Positions 1-12,314 are shown, numbered from the stretch's first letter. The stretch: DNA of 64,000 nucleotides from Solenopsis invicta (GCF_016802725.1 NC_052679.1:23555561-23619560), one strand, 5' to 3'. Notes: generated by a model not told the origin, from the letters alone. Numbers and translations are program-made.

Positions 1-390
1 CACGACAAAATTATGAACAAAAAAGTACTCGGAAAAAAATTCCCAAACGGTTATTCTTTTCAAGCCATGTACCTAAATCTGACGGTTACCGATTCAAATT
101 AGGACGATCGTCTGTGTTTGACTTCTGTGATCATACGAGAATTGATATTTCGTGATGATCCATTGGGTGTTAATGGATATATATTTGTGATAGATCAATT
201 TAATAAAAAGTTATTAAAAAGATAAAAATATATTTTTTTCATACGTTTGAAAATAAAATTACAATTTTTACTGCTTTTCACATATGCAGAATAGCTTTTC
301 TTTTATTTGAATATAACATTAAATGTATGTTTGTATAAAACAACACTTGTTTTAATCACAACAACATTGTCGATTGTTGCGATGAATATT

Positions 391-474
391 GCCAAGTGCT
401 TCGGTGGTTAAACTGACTAAGACGCCCGCATGGAATGCAGGGAATCCAGGTTTAAATCCTGGCCAAGATAATAC
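391..474 (+). repeat. tRNA-like sequence, probably SINE- or tRNA-derived
   Basis: It has a perfect T-arm (CCAGG, loop TTTAAAT, CCTGG, at 446-462) forming a B-box-like sequence. An A-box-like stretch, TGGTTAAACTGAC, lies upstream. An anticodon-like arm has loop ATGGAAT, which would place GGA (Ser) as anticodon, with one stem mismatch. The two acceptor-stem positions (tgccaag and ccaagat) do not pair, so this is not an intact tRNA gene. A tRNA-derived SINE head or decayed pseudogene is the best reading. Confidence 0.45.
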
Positions 475-1518
475 TTTTCGCAATAAATTCTTTAGTTTTC
501 GGGATGAGGAAGAATAATAGAGATGTTTGTACAGGCATTAAAATTATTAAATTGATTAGCTGATTTAATTTCGTAATATTACATGTCTGCTTCTACTTAA
601 GAATTGTGTTTTAAATCCGGCAAGCATGCAGTATGCAGTTTGGAAGTACTTTATATTCATAAATTTATTTAGGAAATTATTATTGATCACTAAGATCTAT
701 CGACCGATATAATCATTAACTTAATTTAAATTTGTTGATACACTTTACGGTCATATTAAGATGTTTATACTGAATGCATTATATTGATAAATTATAGCTA
801 GAGTCGTCTACCTTTCATGTAATTACATATAACAAGTTATGTAATGATATAATATAATTTATATTATGTAAATTACGCCCCTATATGGCATATTTGAGAC
901 GACATATGGTAATAATGGAGCAAAATTAAGACGATTTATTACAATCATGAAAGAAGATTTACATTATGAAACACTTGAGTGACGCTACTGGTCATAAAAA
1001 TACGTATTTTTGACATTATTATACATTACCATGATTGGTAGGATACAATAAAAAAATAATATAAATTCCAAGATTAAATAGTTTTTTATTACTCGAGTGG
1101 AAATAAAGTCGATTTGATTCAGAATTTAGTGGCTGACCAGTACTAATTAGTTTAAATTTATTAATTTATCATTGATTAGTTACTGTTGCATATTCATAAT
1201 CAGATATTGCAATGTAACTGCTGTCAGTCACTACAGAAAAAATGATAGTAGATGGTCCAGCTTTTTCAAAAATATATAATCTAACTATTGTCTAACTATT
1301 AACAATTTTAGCTAACTTTAGTCTAACTATTAACATTTTTGCTCAGCAGATTCAGGTTGGTACATTTTATTTCATAAAGATAATGACTGAAAATCTATAA
1401 CATGCATAATGTGAACAGTGTATATCGGCACATGGATTTCTGTGTATACCAAATAAATAACAAGTTGCAATAAAAAGACGATATAAATATTCCAGATAAA
1501 GTAGTTACTTAATATGAA

Positions 1519-1712
1519 GGAGAAGTGAGCGTTACTAGATAGCAGCTGTGTAAGATACGACTTTTCTATTTCTCAGGACTAGATAGCTATGAGGTTCAGT
1601 TTCTACTAGGGCAGGAGAAGTGTGCGTTACATTACCAGATAGTAGATATGTAAGACACCCTTTTCCTATCACATGACTAGAATAACGTAAGGTTCAATTT
1701 TTACTAGAGTAC
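1519..1712. repeat. Tandem duplication, two ~95-99 bp units
   Basis: Unit 1 (1519-1613) and unit 2 (1614-1712) both start GGAGAAGTG and share GCGTTAC, AGATAG, TGTAAGA, CTTTTC, ACTAGA and a closing TTCARTTTYTACTAG. They differ by substitutions and small indels, so the duplication is not recent. Confidence 0.8.
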
Positions 1713-1806
1713 ATTTATCCGCGTCTGGTATCTATTAGTCGTCGTTTATTTGGCGGTTGTGTTCGCGTTCGGCGATAGAGCCATCGACGTATCGTGCGTT
1801 ACACGC

Positions 1807-1928
1807 TATCGCGCGGAACTCTAGGTGAACGAGGTTGCAGCGTATTTACCAATTAAATCTGACTAAAGAGAGCAAGTATGAGCGATCGCGGGGCATTCTC
1901 TCTCGTTCACCTAAAATTCCGCGCGATA
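1807..1928. repeat. Foldback with 27-bp arms
   Basis: The left arm (1807-1833) and right arm (1902-1928) are inverted copies differing at about two positions. The core is TATCGCGCGGAA followed by TAGGTGAACGAG. The 68-nt loop has no open frame. The arms are unusually GC-rich for the surroundings. Probably a remnant of a small inverted-repeat transposon. Confidence 0.7.
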
Positions 1929-2630
1929 ACACCTGACACAGCCTGGCACCTAACAATACCGTATCTTCGAAAGTTTCCACACGAGTAGTAAACGATGACA
2001 AATATCCTTTTATTAAATGTTTGAGACTCGAATGTTTGATGAAAAGATATTTGTTCTTGGGGACTCGAAGGCTTTACGCCAAATTACGGACACGTAATTG
2101 CACATTCCGCAAAATATACATAATTGTTATTAATCTATACGCTATTGTGTTATATCATGATTAATACCTAGTAAAATATCGTTAGAAACGTCGGTCTCCC
2201 GATACACGCGTATCAATTCGGGGATATTACACGGTATGAGCGCACTCATTATACTACCATCATTTAATTTCATTATTCTCTATATTCTGATGAATATTCG
2301 CAAATTAACATAACGCAAATGGTAGTATTTTATAGCATAAATGATACTGTTATTAAACGAGAATGCAAATGTAGAGATCGGTTTACCGACAATGCAGAAA
2401 TTAATGCGTACTTAAATCAATATATCGCGCGTTAAAAGGTATTTTCAGGGTGCGCATTATAATCGCGATACACCATAATGACATATCCATATCCTCGTCC
2501 TGAGATGAATTTGTGTAATAATATTCGCTATAATGAATTTCCACGTAACATAACAGTGATATAATTTGGACGCCTACTTGAAATGCATATTGCACAGCAC
2601 GATGACGTACCGCTGAACCTTCGTTGGATA

Positions 2631-2940
2631 TAGGATACGAATTGATGGGTCAGTAATAGATTGTTAAGGTTAATCGGATCGTAATACCCGGGGCATAAAA
2701 CAGGATTGCGTTTCACGTTGTTCTATTCGCCTGATCGTAACAGTAGTTCGGGTTTCGATCAGATTTCATTGAAATTTTGCCGATCGATCGCAGTCGTTTG
2801 CAAAACTGTTCTGCGCAAAAGTATAGCTGTTTCGTAAATAAGTGCACTTTGCTTTTGCTTTGCGCTGACGTCCTTCTATCACAAGTTTTTACATTGTGCG
2901 CGAGGAAGATTTAGTAGGAAGCTGTATAATTTTGAAGGCT

Positions 2941-2989
<49 letters not shown>

Positions 2990-3062
2990 ATGTCTCTGGC
3001 TGTCACGTATCCAACGCGTCTGAGCACCGTTGAACCCGTGTAGGATACGAATTGATGGGTCA
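2631..3062. repeat. Pair of identical 22-mers 410 bp apart (direct)
   Basis: The 22-mer beginning TAGGATACGAATTGATGG is present at 2631-2652 and again at 3041-3062. Upstream similarity (ACCGYTGAACC) extends the match to about 40 bp. The (CT)n tract lies between the copies. Confidence 0.75.
2944..2989. repeat. (CT)n microsatellite
   Basis: Nearly perfect CT dinucleotide run with one TTT interruption at the 3' side. Confidence 0.95.
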
Positions 3063-4065
3063 ATGATAAACGTTAGCGAAGCCAGTCGTGGAGTCGCAAT
3101 AGCGGAGGCACTTCGCTATTAATCCGATGATAAATGCACGCCGGCATTATCGGACACATGTATATGGGGAACGTCGAGAGCGTCAAATTAGAAACAGCGA
3201 CTGCTAATCGTGATGGATTAGCTTCTAGCACGAGTAACGTCCTGTCCCGCCTTCCCGCGATTTAATTAAGCGTCTGTCGCTCGAATAATTTGTTAAGTAA
3301 TTATGACTGTCGGCCGCGCGCGTATTCCGGAACGATCGTATTTCGAGATGACGATATATGGAACGATTGAATCACGATCAATGACCCCCTCTCTCCCTTC
3401 CTCTCGCCGGTCTTAAGGATGTTAGTAATGTATCTTATATATTGCGTGCGAGGACACGTGCTCTCACGTAAGTCAGCACGACACGAGCTTACGTGATCTC
3501 GATTGCGGCCAAGTCGAATATACCTTTCATAGGCACTCGTCCGATCGATACATTTCTAAAGTTTCGCGAGTGTAAAATAGAGGAAGGAAGCCATAAAGTT
3601 ATTGATAATTCCGATTATTCAATTTATTGTGCCAAGAATGTCCGTCCCTGCCTTATCTCTCGCAGGTTAAGCTTGTCTAACTTGTTAAGTAGTTATTTCT
3701 CGAACCGACGGCACGTTAAATTATTATGCTAATAGCATCGCCGACTTGCGGCGACGCGACGTATCGCACCGTCGCTTTAATGGAATCAAAATTGAAAAGC
3801 AAAAGAAGTTTAAGTATTGCAAAGATTCGGTGGAGTTGGAGATGTTAAGATTGTATTCTCAAGTAGCACGTGTTGGTTTATACACGTTTTCTAAATGGTT
3901 ATAAAATGTTAAAGAGAGAGCAGGGTTACTTAGACTTATATGGATCGCGATCAATTTCTTTTAAAACAATAAACATTCTTGGATTAACTATAGAAATTAT
4001 AAAAAAGAAGAAAATCAAGGAGAGAAAGATAGTAATTAATTTATATTAATATTTATGTTAATATA

Positions 4066-4976
4066 ACTGTATCCTATATGATCTACCCAAGTTTTGCGAT
4101 TTTTTCTAATTTTTTGCTGAGTTAAAAATTAAAAACTAATAGCCACATTTAAAATAGGAAATATTTTTAAACATTTATTTAAAATATGGAACAATTTCAA
4201 ATATTTACGTGGCAGTAAAGATTTTTAGAAAAAGTGTCATTTAGGTTGTATTGGGTACATATGTACTCAATGTGTTCTAATTATGTTTCCTTCTTTTTCA
4301 CAAAAAATGTTAGAAAAATAGATATTAAAGCGATATAATGTTACATTTATAACTTTATTAAAACATATTGACATGTTTATTGATATATTAACATATAAGA
4401 ATAGACAAAGAATTATTTTTGTCTATTAAGTAAATAATTGACAAAACAATCTATTAAGTAAATAATTGACTTATCTTAACTTTTCCCTTTTAAAACCACG
4501 GCTTATGAATCGCAGTTTAGTGTATGGATTAAAATTCATTATCTGAAGTAATAAGAGTACCGAGAAAACGTTACAATGTGTGTGCACTCATTATGGATTT
4601 AGGCCATATTGGTTTTACCTTACAAAAAGTTTTTTTTTCTTTGGCTAGAAGCGGGACGTTAAGGATGAAAGTATAAATTAAATACAGCCTTGAAAGTATA
4701 AATGTTGAGAAACAATTATACAAACTGCGGAGATTAATAACCATTTGATAATTGTAGAGAGTGGTAACTCTTCTACGAAATATTAAATCATGAGAAACAT
4801 AATTAAGACAATTTTACTTTGGACCTCACTGCTAACAACAGAATGCATAAACTGAGCAGTATACTGTTGCAAATAAATAACGTTGCTAGTTTTTACTACA
4901 TATCATTTGTTTAATTCACCATGTAGTTACTTAGAAACGGCAAGTATTGAGTAGTAGGCTATACACTTACCTTACT
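4066..4976 (+). mobile_element. R1 copy 1, non-autonomous inverted-repeat element, ~0.9 kb
   Basis: It aligns along its length with 22691-23586 and, inverted, with 50531-51131. The left end GTATCCTATATGATCTAC resembles the reverse complement of the right end of copy 2 (GTATCCTATGTGGCCTAC), giving imperfect terminal inverted repeats of about 25 bp. There is no open frame of note, so it is non-autonomous. Superfamily and target-site duplication could not be settled by eye. Confidence 0.7.
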
Positions 4977-7900
4977 TTACACCTCCTCCTTTTTAATTTT
5001 TTGCTGATTATAATTTAACTTTATGAAATTATTTCTTAAAATATATGGATGAGTAAGCTCTTTTCTATTTTTATTGATAATATTTTAAACGTCGCATCGA
5101 CGCGAATCATTTTTATTTACATGCAAGAAGACACAATCGTAGTGGAACTTGGTTTCGACATAAGGGGAACTGGTGATAAATTTTTCGCTGCCCATACTTT
5201 AGAAAAATATAAAATTTTTCTATTAGAGACATTTAAAAAATGTAAAATGCATCTATGTAAAATAACATGCGTTGCTTACGTTATTATTTTAGTATTTTTT
5301 AAATTATGCTGCATATTTTCATTCTTATCTCGTATCTTTCTATGTTTTATTTCACTCAATATTGCCTTCAAATATATCATGCAAGCATTATGCACGCGGT
5401 TTTAACGTGTGGCGTTTCTCAAGTTTATTTTTCTTTTATGTTTGTTTGAACAAACGAGGAATTAAGAATGGCGGAATTAACTTTTTGCACAGCTGAGACC
5501 TGACGTATATCGGTAAATGAGTATCAACAAATATAACGAAGATTACGGAAAATTGCGCTTTTCGTTATTTATGCGTTTACGGTAATGTCGGAATAATATG
5601 CGTCTGATATTTCCATCCGTGCGTACAATCGGTAAATTGTATCCTTTAATTTCTCGCATTACTGTTACGCATTTCAGTAATACGTTTCTTCCGTTTCTTC
5701 CTCCTCTTCTTGTCGATACGCGAGAATATCGTGACATAATGATGACGCCGAGATACCAAAAGGGTGAGCGAGTCGGTCCATCATTTTTAATCATCGCATA
5801 ATCGCGTTCTACTCTTACTTTTTATGCCGCATAGCTGAAGCAATTCATATCGTCCTATGCCGCCATTATCCGAACTAGCGGCACCAATTTATTACGCCAA
5901 TTTATTGCTTTGTCACGGCGATTAATTAAAAGTGCAAATGGTCGGTATCATCAAGGCTCATCAGGTCGCCCAGTTCGTCACACTTTTGTATGCCGGAATC
6001 CGTTTTTGCCAGAGAACTTTTTTGTCCGCGTACAATCGTCTCGTGGTCACTCCCTTTCGCGTAATTAATTAATGAATTTCGAATGCTGACGCGCATGAAT
6101 CAGACGGAGAACAAAAACTTTTTGCGTAATTGGCTTTAATTCGATCCGTATCCTTTTTTGCTCGCGTAGTCAGTCGTTTGCTGTCCACGCTCCACTTTGC
6201 TAAAATCGGAATACGCAAAGCGGAAATTACCGAAAGGACGATTAATTTGTCTCTGACTTGAGAAAAAAAAAAGAAAGGGAATCGCATGTAAAAGAAAAAT
6301 GTAGACGCGATCGCGGTTGAAAAAGGAAAAAAGTCACACGCTCCCTTTCGATCGGTTACCTTTTTTGCCCGAAAGACTTATTATATTTTCAGTTAGAAAT
6401 CGCGGGCGTTTGCATTTTAACTGTTTCGCGGCTAACAGTACTAAGGTGCTCGTACAAATACGAAGGGACTTGTTCTTATTGGGACAATTCTAACAATTCA
6501 GCACATCTTTGAAAGTCGATATTCCTTTTATACTCGAATTTATACCGATTTTAAGATGGGCATTTTTTTATCCTGCGTTGCATGCTCATTTTATCGAAAT
6601 GGAACAGAGTTCTTTGCAAAGACTTGTACACAAATCGTGATGTTAAATCCTGCATATTTGTTTCATAAGAAATACCTTACGTTTTACATCATCTGTTTTC
6701 GCGGGAAGCGGCGAAGAGAAAAAAAAAATGCGACCAGCGAGAAAACAAATATTTGTTGTAAATTTTCTCGGTGGAGACGACTTATTAGCGGTTAACTCCA
6801 CAACTTTCATCGTAGCGCGCTTCCCCCCTTTTTTTCCTCACCAAAGTTTTCCCACAGCAAAAGAGCCGTGCGAATCCTAAGGGAATTCTCTGCCTTTGCT
6901 GCCGGCGATAACCATGTTAATGCAATTTCTTGATAGTTTACGGAAACGGTCCATATCCTCTCACTTCTAGCGTGCCAAGTCGGCAGTCTCTCGCGTGTTT
7001 CGTACCTCCCTTATCGCCCTTTTCTAGCACTTTTTTCTACTTTTCCTTTCGTCCATTTCCCCCTCTCGCAATTCTTTCTCTTTGTCTCGCCGCGTGCACC
7101 ATTTCGGACAACTTCGCTTCTCGTCCATCAACCTTTTTACTCTAATAGGTTGATATTGTTCATTCATATTGTTCATTTTCTGACGGGGAAACTATACCTC
7201 TATTTACATTCGCGATTAATATTTATCTCGATTAGTCCGTTCAATACACACGGTTTAGAGATCGTTTATGTTACTATGTATCTTCCTTAATGCGTTAATT
7301 AATGCAATTTGTAGCTATTATCTAGTACATCGACTTAGGCGTTGAATTCAAATGAAGCCGCTAGAGAGGCAAATCAAGTTACTTGCTTACCATTTCTACG
7401 TGCGAGAATGATATGCTGAGTCACCTCTTCTCACTCCCCTCTCCATTTCAGGGCATGCTCTATCGCGTTTCGAATGCATAACGCTTTGTTCCAGTGCGGA
7501 CTGGATCTCTTTAACTCGACTAAACTTCGCCAATAGAAACTCACGTTAGCCAAGCCTGACCTAAGACTCGTGCAAGATCGGGATTTAAACTAGCAATTCA
7601 AGTTGTGTTGTTGACGGGGGAACTTTGGTACAAAGTATGGTATTATGCTGCGGGATTTTCTCGCGAAACAATTGATAAGAGGCTAGAAGAGGGCTGGTCT
7701 GTAATACAACAAATTGCATATTTGTGTTATTACAAAGACGCATTAAAGCGTCGTGCAACCAATACTCCAATTATATATCAATTAAAGCGTCGACAATTTC
7801 CCTTTAGGATACTTCAACATCGCGGAATTTTTCGCCGCTGCGATTTGTATTCTTTAGTCGTTCTCTTGTTACGAGACTTTAATTGGACGAAACCGGTCGC

Positions 7901-8570
7901 TTGGAGATAACTAACGCGAATGTAACGAGCGGTGGCTATCGTCACTGGTTACAGATTTTGATGCATTTGGTTACCGAAAGCGTGCTTGAATTGCAGAAAT
8001 CGCTAACGAGATCGGCACACGGTGTCTTTCGACTTTTCCCATGTGCGTTTGAAATATTACGAAATATATTGACGTCAGCGCATTTGTTTCGATGTACATA
8101 CTATACATGCAGGCCACAATGCTTTGCAAATAGCCGCCTGTCTGTTCATCTGATTGCATTTGTTGGCGAATATAATAATTTATGTGTACAAAAGATTAAT
8201 GTCGCGCTTTAGATACGTGTCATTTACGATTGTATTTATCAGGAGTAATGAGAAGTTTGATTGCTGCACTGTGGAAACAAACTTTTGCATTGAGAGATAT
8301 TACGATCTACCGTATTAAAATTGTATTGATTATCTCAAACGAAACGATATTACGATGAAAATATATAATACCGTCAACAGGGGAATGGTGTAAATGCTGC
8401 AAACGGTATATCAATATCTATGAAATGTAAATGTAACGGTATATTGCGAAATGACAAGATATTCTTGGGAAATAAAGCTTTCAGATTCTCTTAAGAGTAA
8501 TTTGATGCATCGTAGTCGAATGGATTAAGTATCGGAATGGCGATCTGCAGCTTTTCCCTGTTACTCTTTG

Positions 8571-8616
8571 TCTTCTTCTTCGTCTTCTTCTTCTTCTTCT
8601 TCTTCTTATTCTTCTT
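8571..8616. repeat. (CTT)n microsatellite
   Basis: TTC/CTT trinucleotide run with single interruptions (cgt, tat). Confidence 0.9.
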
Positions 8617-9184
8617 CCCCTCCGTGGAACACGATTCAAGGAACTTTAAGAGTAATAGATAGTTTTAGTTCGGTATAAACTTTCACCGGATAAGATGTCC
8701 AGGGCTTTACGATAAGACCTGCTTCGAGGTATTCGCGGTTGTCCTTAATACCCTTGGAGAGGTATTAATTCTTCAATTATCGGGATAGAATGCCCGGGGT
8801 GTAATAAACTCTCTATTCAGTTTATCAATGCAGATTATATATTACACTACGGCAACACAATCCTTGTGCAAGTTTCGAGGATATTCTATTATTGGAACAC
8901 TGAAGGAAAGCGGAGGGGGGGGGGATAAATTGTTTACTCGTATTACTGTAATTTAAACCTTACTTAAAATTATCGTAAAAAAGATTTTTAATTAACACAG
9001 TTAAAATTTTGTACAATGTATTTGATACGTAGAAACACATGGATGCGATTTCTAATTAACTTTTTAAATTTTGCTAGATTACTATTACCTGCATATCACT
9101 GCAATAATTTTTTATAAAATAAATTGATAAAAAAGTTCGACTCGTATAATACAAAGCACGCAAAAGACAAAATATTTCGACCAT

Positions 9185-9220
9185 TGTAAGTCTTCTCAGA
9201 GCTGTCATAAAATAAATAAT
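9185..9220 (-). repeat. Retroelement-tail-like motif
   Basis: On the minus strand: GACAGCTCTGAGAAGACTT, then ACAATGGTCGAAAT. This GAAGrCTT...rGTCGAAA hairpin-like motif resembles tails of Penelope-like and other retroelements seen in many animals. An inverted, similar motif lies at 9650-9690. Confidence 0.35.
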
Positions 9221-9649
9221 ACATTATAAATAAATATCGAAAATCTCTTCAAATATCTTCTGTAAATTCTGTTATGTGATATTACAAAGTGTAATTTCGG
9301 CACAATCTTTTTATTTATTGTCATTTTCTTTTTCTCAGAATAATACTCAGACATCACATTTTAAATTCTGACTACGCCATAATTTTACTTATTTCAACAT
9401 CTCAAATTCAACCTGCTCTCGCATGGTAACGCTGAATCGGTCTTGAAGTTTCTTCATTTTTTGACATCTTTACACTCTTATTTTTTTAGAATTTTATTAT
9501 TTATTTAAGTATGTATTGTGTAAATCTTAATTCACAAGTGTGATGTGTGTCGGTGTGAATTTCTATGATCACCATATGTTGACTTTTGTGTAACAATTCG
9601 TTAGAGATTTTTGATATTTATATTATTATTTATTTATATTATTTATTTT

Positions 9650-9690
9650 ATAACAGCTGAAGAAGATTTAATAAGTCGAAACATTCATTC
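9650..9690 (+). repeat. Retroelement-tail-like motif
   Basis: Contains ACAGCTGAAGAAGATTTA then ATAAGTCGAAACATTC. GATTT and AAGTC can pair as a 5-bp stem. It is preceded by ATTTTATAACAGC, as in the inverted copy at 9185-9220, so the two may bound one decayed element of about 0.5 kb. Confidence 0.35.
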
Positions 9691-11255
9691 TTTTTAGTAA
9701 TTATATTTCTAATAAAGTATTTTAACATTGATTTTTTATTTGTTCTATTCAATTTTATAATTTTCTAAATTTATATTAAAACAGATTTTGAACACGTAAC
9801 GAACATAAATTCTTTCGTATTTCTTTTGCATTACTGCAATTTAGTTTGTTTGCATGTAGGAAATACAACGGTAATTCGAATAAGCAGGGTGCAATAAGAC
9901 GTCAAGCTTTGGAGCAAGTGGTTTGGATCAAAGCTTTTGCCGACCATGTGTCACGCGACTTTAAGGAGTAGAGCTGCACGCGCGGCACGTCAGACACGTG
10001 CGGCCCGTACTACATGTAGCCGAGTTTTAATTTCGACTGCAAACCAAGTGGACCGAATGGCTACCTGGCCTCGTTACGTGCCCCTCGCGCGTTTAATTAA
10101 TGTCAATTTCACAGCGATCGCAATTACGCCGTCGTCGTCGTCTTTCCTGCCGTCCAACGCGTTGCCACGTGTACAGGCATGTACATACTTGTACGCCGTC
10201 ATACACGGACAATGTTCCCGTTCCGCGGCGAGAGGCGAAATTACGAGAGATCTAATTTACCGGTGGAAACGCTTATAAGACGTTTCCTGCAATTTCTGCA
10301 ATTTGCCAATCCCTTCGGAGCAGCTAATCCGACTATTTTCATGACTCTCGCCTACTTTTCCCCGTCCCCTCTTTCTTTACCTTTCCCTCCTCGTCCGTAA
10401 GATTCTATTCGGCATTCAGCAGGACTTCTCAAACTACTCGTCGCGCCTCAGTACCATCACTTCGGAAGAGTACGGCGAAATTGTCATCGCAAAATAGCAC
10501 AGAAATTTACACGAAAGTTGTATTAAAATTACGTTGAAATAATATCACGTGATGTTTAAAGTGACAAAAGTTTATCATTTTCGCCACTCTTCACCTGGCT
10601 TTGTTTTTGAATTGTAAATGATAAGTATTAAGAGGATTCTCGTATTCCCGGTCTGGAAATCCCTAAACCAGGTTTAGGACTTTTGAAACTGACCAGATAG
10701 CCCCGCATTAACATACTGCATAATGAACAAGTCTTCGCGCACTCTTGGTTGACGAGGGAGAAGTGCTTTTAAATGTCGGGCACTTCGATCCGAACTGAGA
10801 TTGGTCCAATTAAATTCCTCCCATGGAATTGACACGGGTAGTCGTAAAGGTTAAAACGTTTCTGTGAAAGTGAGACAGGAACTGATACAGAAACATTTGA
10901 CGGAGCGAGAGGGAGGTAGTTGCGTTAGCGCAGCCGAATGTTAATTATTTTTACGCTTTAAGCCGCGCCGATGAGTATTTCGTGCAAACGTGCACGCGAG
11001 TACTCGCGCGAAATGGATGGATCAATATTAACTCACTTTGAAGGCATAAAAGGTTTCGAAGTATGTCTTCTAAGGATTAGGGCTTAGTTTTAAGAGCGCA
11101 CGAGTCTGAAATTATTCCGGTTTACTCTCCGATTGCGAGTGTTTGCATGCAAAATGTGAAATGCGGAATGAGAAACGCATATACGTACGACGAATGCGCT
11201 AAAAAATAATGGAATAATAACAGAAAGAGAGCATAAAGTAGTAAAATGTACTTAC

Positions 11256-11295
11256 CTGGCGTTTCAGTTGATCTTACTCTTCATGATGAGAAGGT
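11256..11295 (-). other. Candidate small exon downstream of the beat stop
   Basis: On the minus strand a 40-nt segment is flanked by a pyrimidine-rich acceptor (ttttcataaattcaaacag) and a consensus donor (CGCCAG|gtaagtac). All three frames contain a stop. It could be a spliced 3' UTR exon. Alternatively, if joined directly to exon 36502-36745 (phase 1), it would add a nine-residue tail after a split His codon and stop at TGA, giving a protein without the hydrophobic anchor. It could also be a chance pair of splice-like sites. Confidence 0.3.
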
Positions 11296-11392
11296 CTGTT
11301 TGAATTTATGAAAACAAAAGGAAACAGCGATGTGGTACCGGCGGTGATGGTCAATAATGCGGTACGCCAGGTTTACGGTTCATTATTATAAT

Positions 11393-11398
11393 TTATTA
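11393..11398 (-). promoter_or_regulatory. Candidate polyadenylation signal for beat
   Basis: AATAAA on the minus strand, about 750 nt past the TAG stop of the terminal exon. I saw no earlier perfect AATAAA between the stop and this site. If used, the 3' UTR would include the (GT)n microsatellite at 11601-11636. AT-rich sequence yields this hexamer often by chance. Confidence 0.3.
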
Positions 11399-11597
11399 CA
11401 ATTTGTACAGATTACAAATCGGTACCTATGATGCGTTTTCTGTTAGACATCATAAAAGGAGCGAATATTGAGCAGAACGCCGCTCGTTACTGCGCTAACA
11501 TTATTATATCAATTATCATATAGTTACCCCTGTATAATCTATATTTGACACTTGGTGAACACTCCGATCACTAATAAATATAGCGCTTACAGCACTC

Positions 11598-11600
<3 letters not shown>

Positions 11601-11636
<36 letters not shown>
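11601..11636. repeat. (GT)n microsatellite
   Basis: Uninterrupted GT run of about 18 units, possibly inside the beat 3' UTR (as CA repeats in the transcript). Confidence 0.95.
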
Positions 11637-11637
<1 letters not shown>

Positions 11638-12144
11638 CCGTCGGAAAATTAAATTCAGAACGTAACGGAAGTTCGAATCACCATTATCTTCTTCTCCGTT
11701 TCTTCGTTATTGAAACGTTTGTGCCACCGTCTAATCCCGATCGCTTACGAAGCTGATCCCCACGGTAACAATTTCACGTTCACCTTGTTGCCTTAAGTAA
11801 CCATATTGCCTATGTCTCGATACATGGACGCTGCCTTAATCTTCACATCTGTTTGTTTTTTTCTTTCGTTTTCTTATTAATGATCAACAATTTACATCGA
11901 AAGACAACATGTTGAAAGTAACTGTATATGAATTACGCTTAGCCCCGCGTCGATCCGTTTCAGCGTTTTCACCGATTCTTTTCCGTTTCATAGGCTCCTC
12001 GAGAATAAAAATCATCGTTATTCGACTATCTATTCTATACATAGTAACATATATAACTGGAAGCCCTAGACTACTAGGTTTTACATGGACGACGTAATCG
12101 GATCAGACAGTGGTAGCGATATCTTCATGGAGGATACCCGCGAG

Positions 12145-12314
12145 CTACCTGCTAACCATCGGCTCACACCTCGGCAGTACATTCGTTATCGGGGGTACCG
12201 TCATCGTCAGCGATGTCATCATCAGGAATAGGGTGGCCGCCATGATGGCCATTATTATCGCTGCGCCGCGATTACCATTCCAGGGCCAATTCTGTCCGGC
12301 GCATCCGTTCGGTC
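12145..12314 (-). CDS. beat: beat terminal coding exon with hydrophobic C-terminus and stop
   Basis: 170 nt including TAG at 12145-12147. The acceptor is ttactttctgtttgaacag|GACCGA, with a good pyrimidine tract. It enters in phase 1, exactly what the preceding exon requires, and joins as CAC-C|GA-CCG (His-Arg-Pro). The frame gives a short polar linker (NGCAGQNWPWNGNRG), then about 23 hydrophobic residues (AAIIMAIMAATLFLMM then TSLTMTV) and a polar tail ending PMVSR. A hydrophobic C-terminus followed by a stop fits a membrane-anchored Beat. A GPI-attachment signal is less likely because of the polar tail. Support is phase, splice site and composition rather than strong sequence conservation. 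An alternative is that other terminal exons are used. Confidence 0.78.

Larger units (their letters stand above)
1..11255. other. Intergenic or 3' flanking region of beat, no supported gene
   Basis: I see no convincing coding exon on either strand. Open frames here are at most about 118 codons and lack recognisable domains. Contents noted separately are a tRNA-like sequence, a tandem duplication, a foldback, a repeated 22-mer, one copy of repeat R1, two inverted retroelement-tail-like motifs and microsatellites. GC-richer islands lie around 1730-1950, 3000-3450 and 9900-11100. Confidence 0.6.

Noticed and set aside
391..474. Functional tRNA-Ser gene
   Set aside because: Acceptor-stem halves do not pair and the anticodon stem has a mismatch.
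5049..5405. 118-codon open frame
   Set aside because: No domain, Leu/Phe/Ile-rich composition expected of AT-rich DNA, directly downstream of a repeat copy, and no splice or promoter support.
7605..7910. 101-codon open frame with plausible-looking amino-acid mix
   Set aside because: No recognised family and no methionine start supported. It contains a repeated ATTAAAGCGTCG and overlaps other open frames on both strands.
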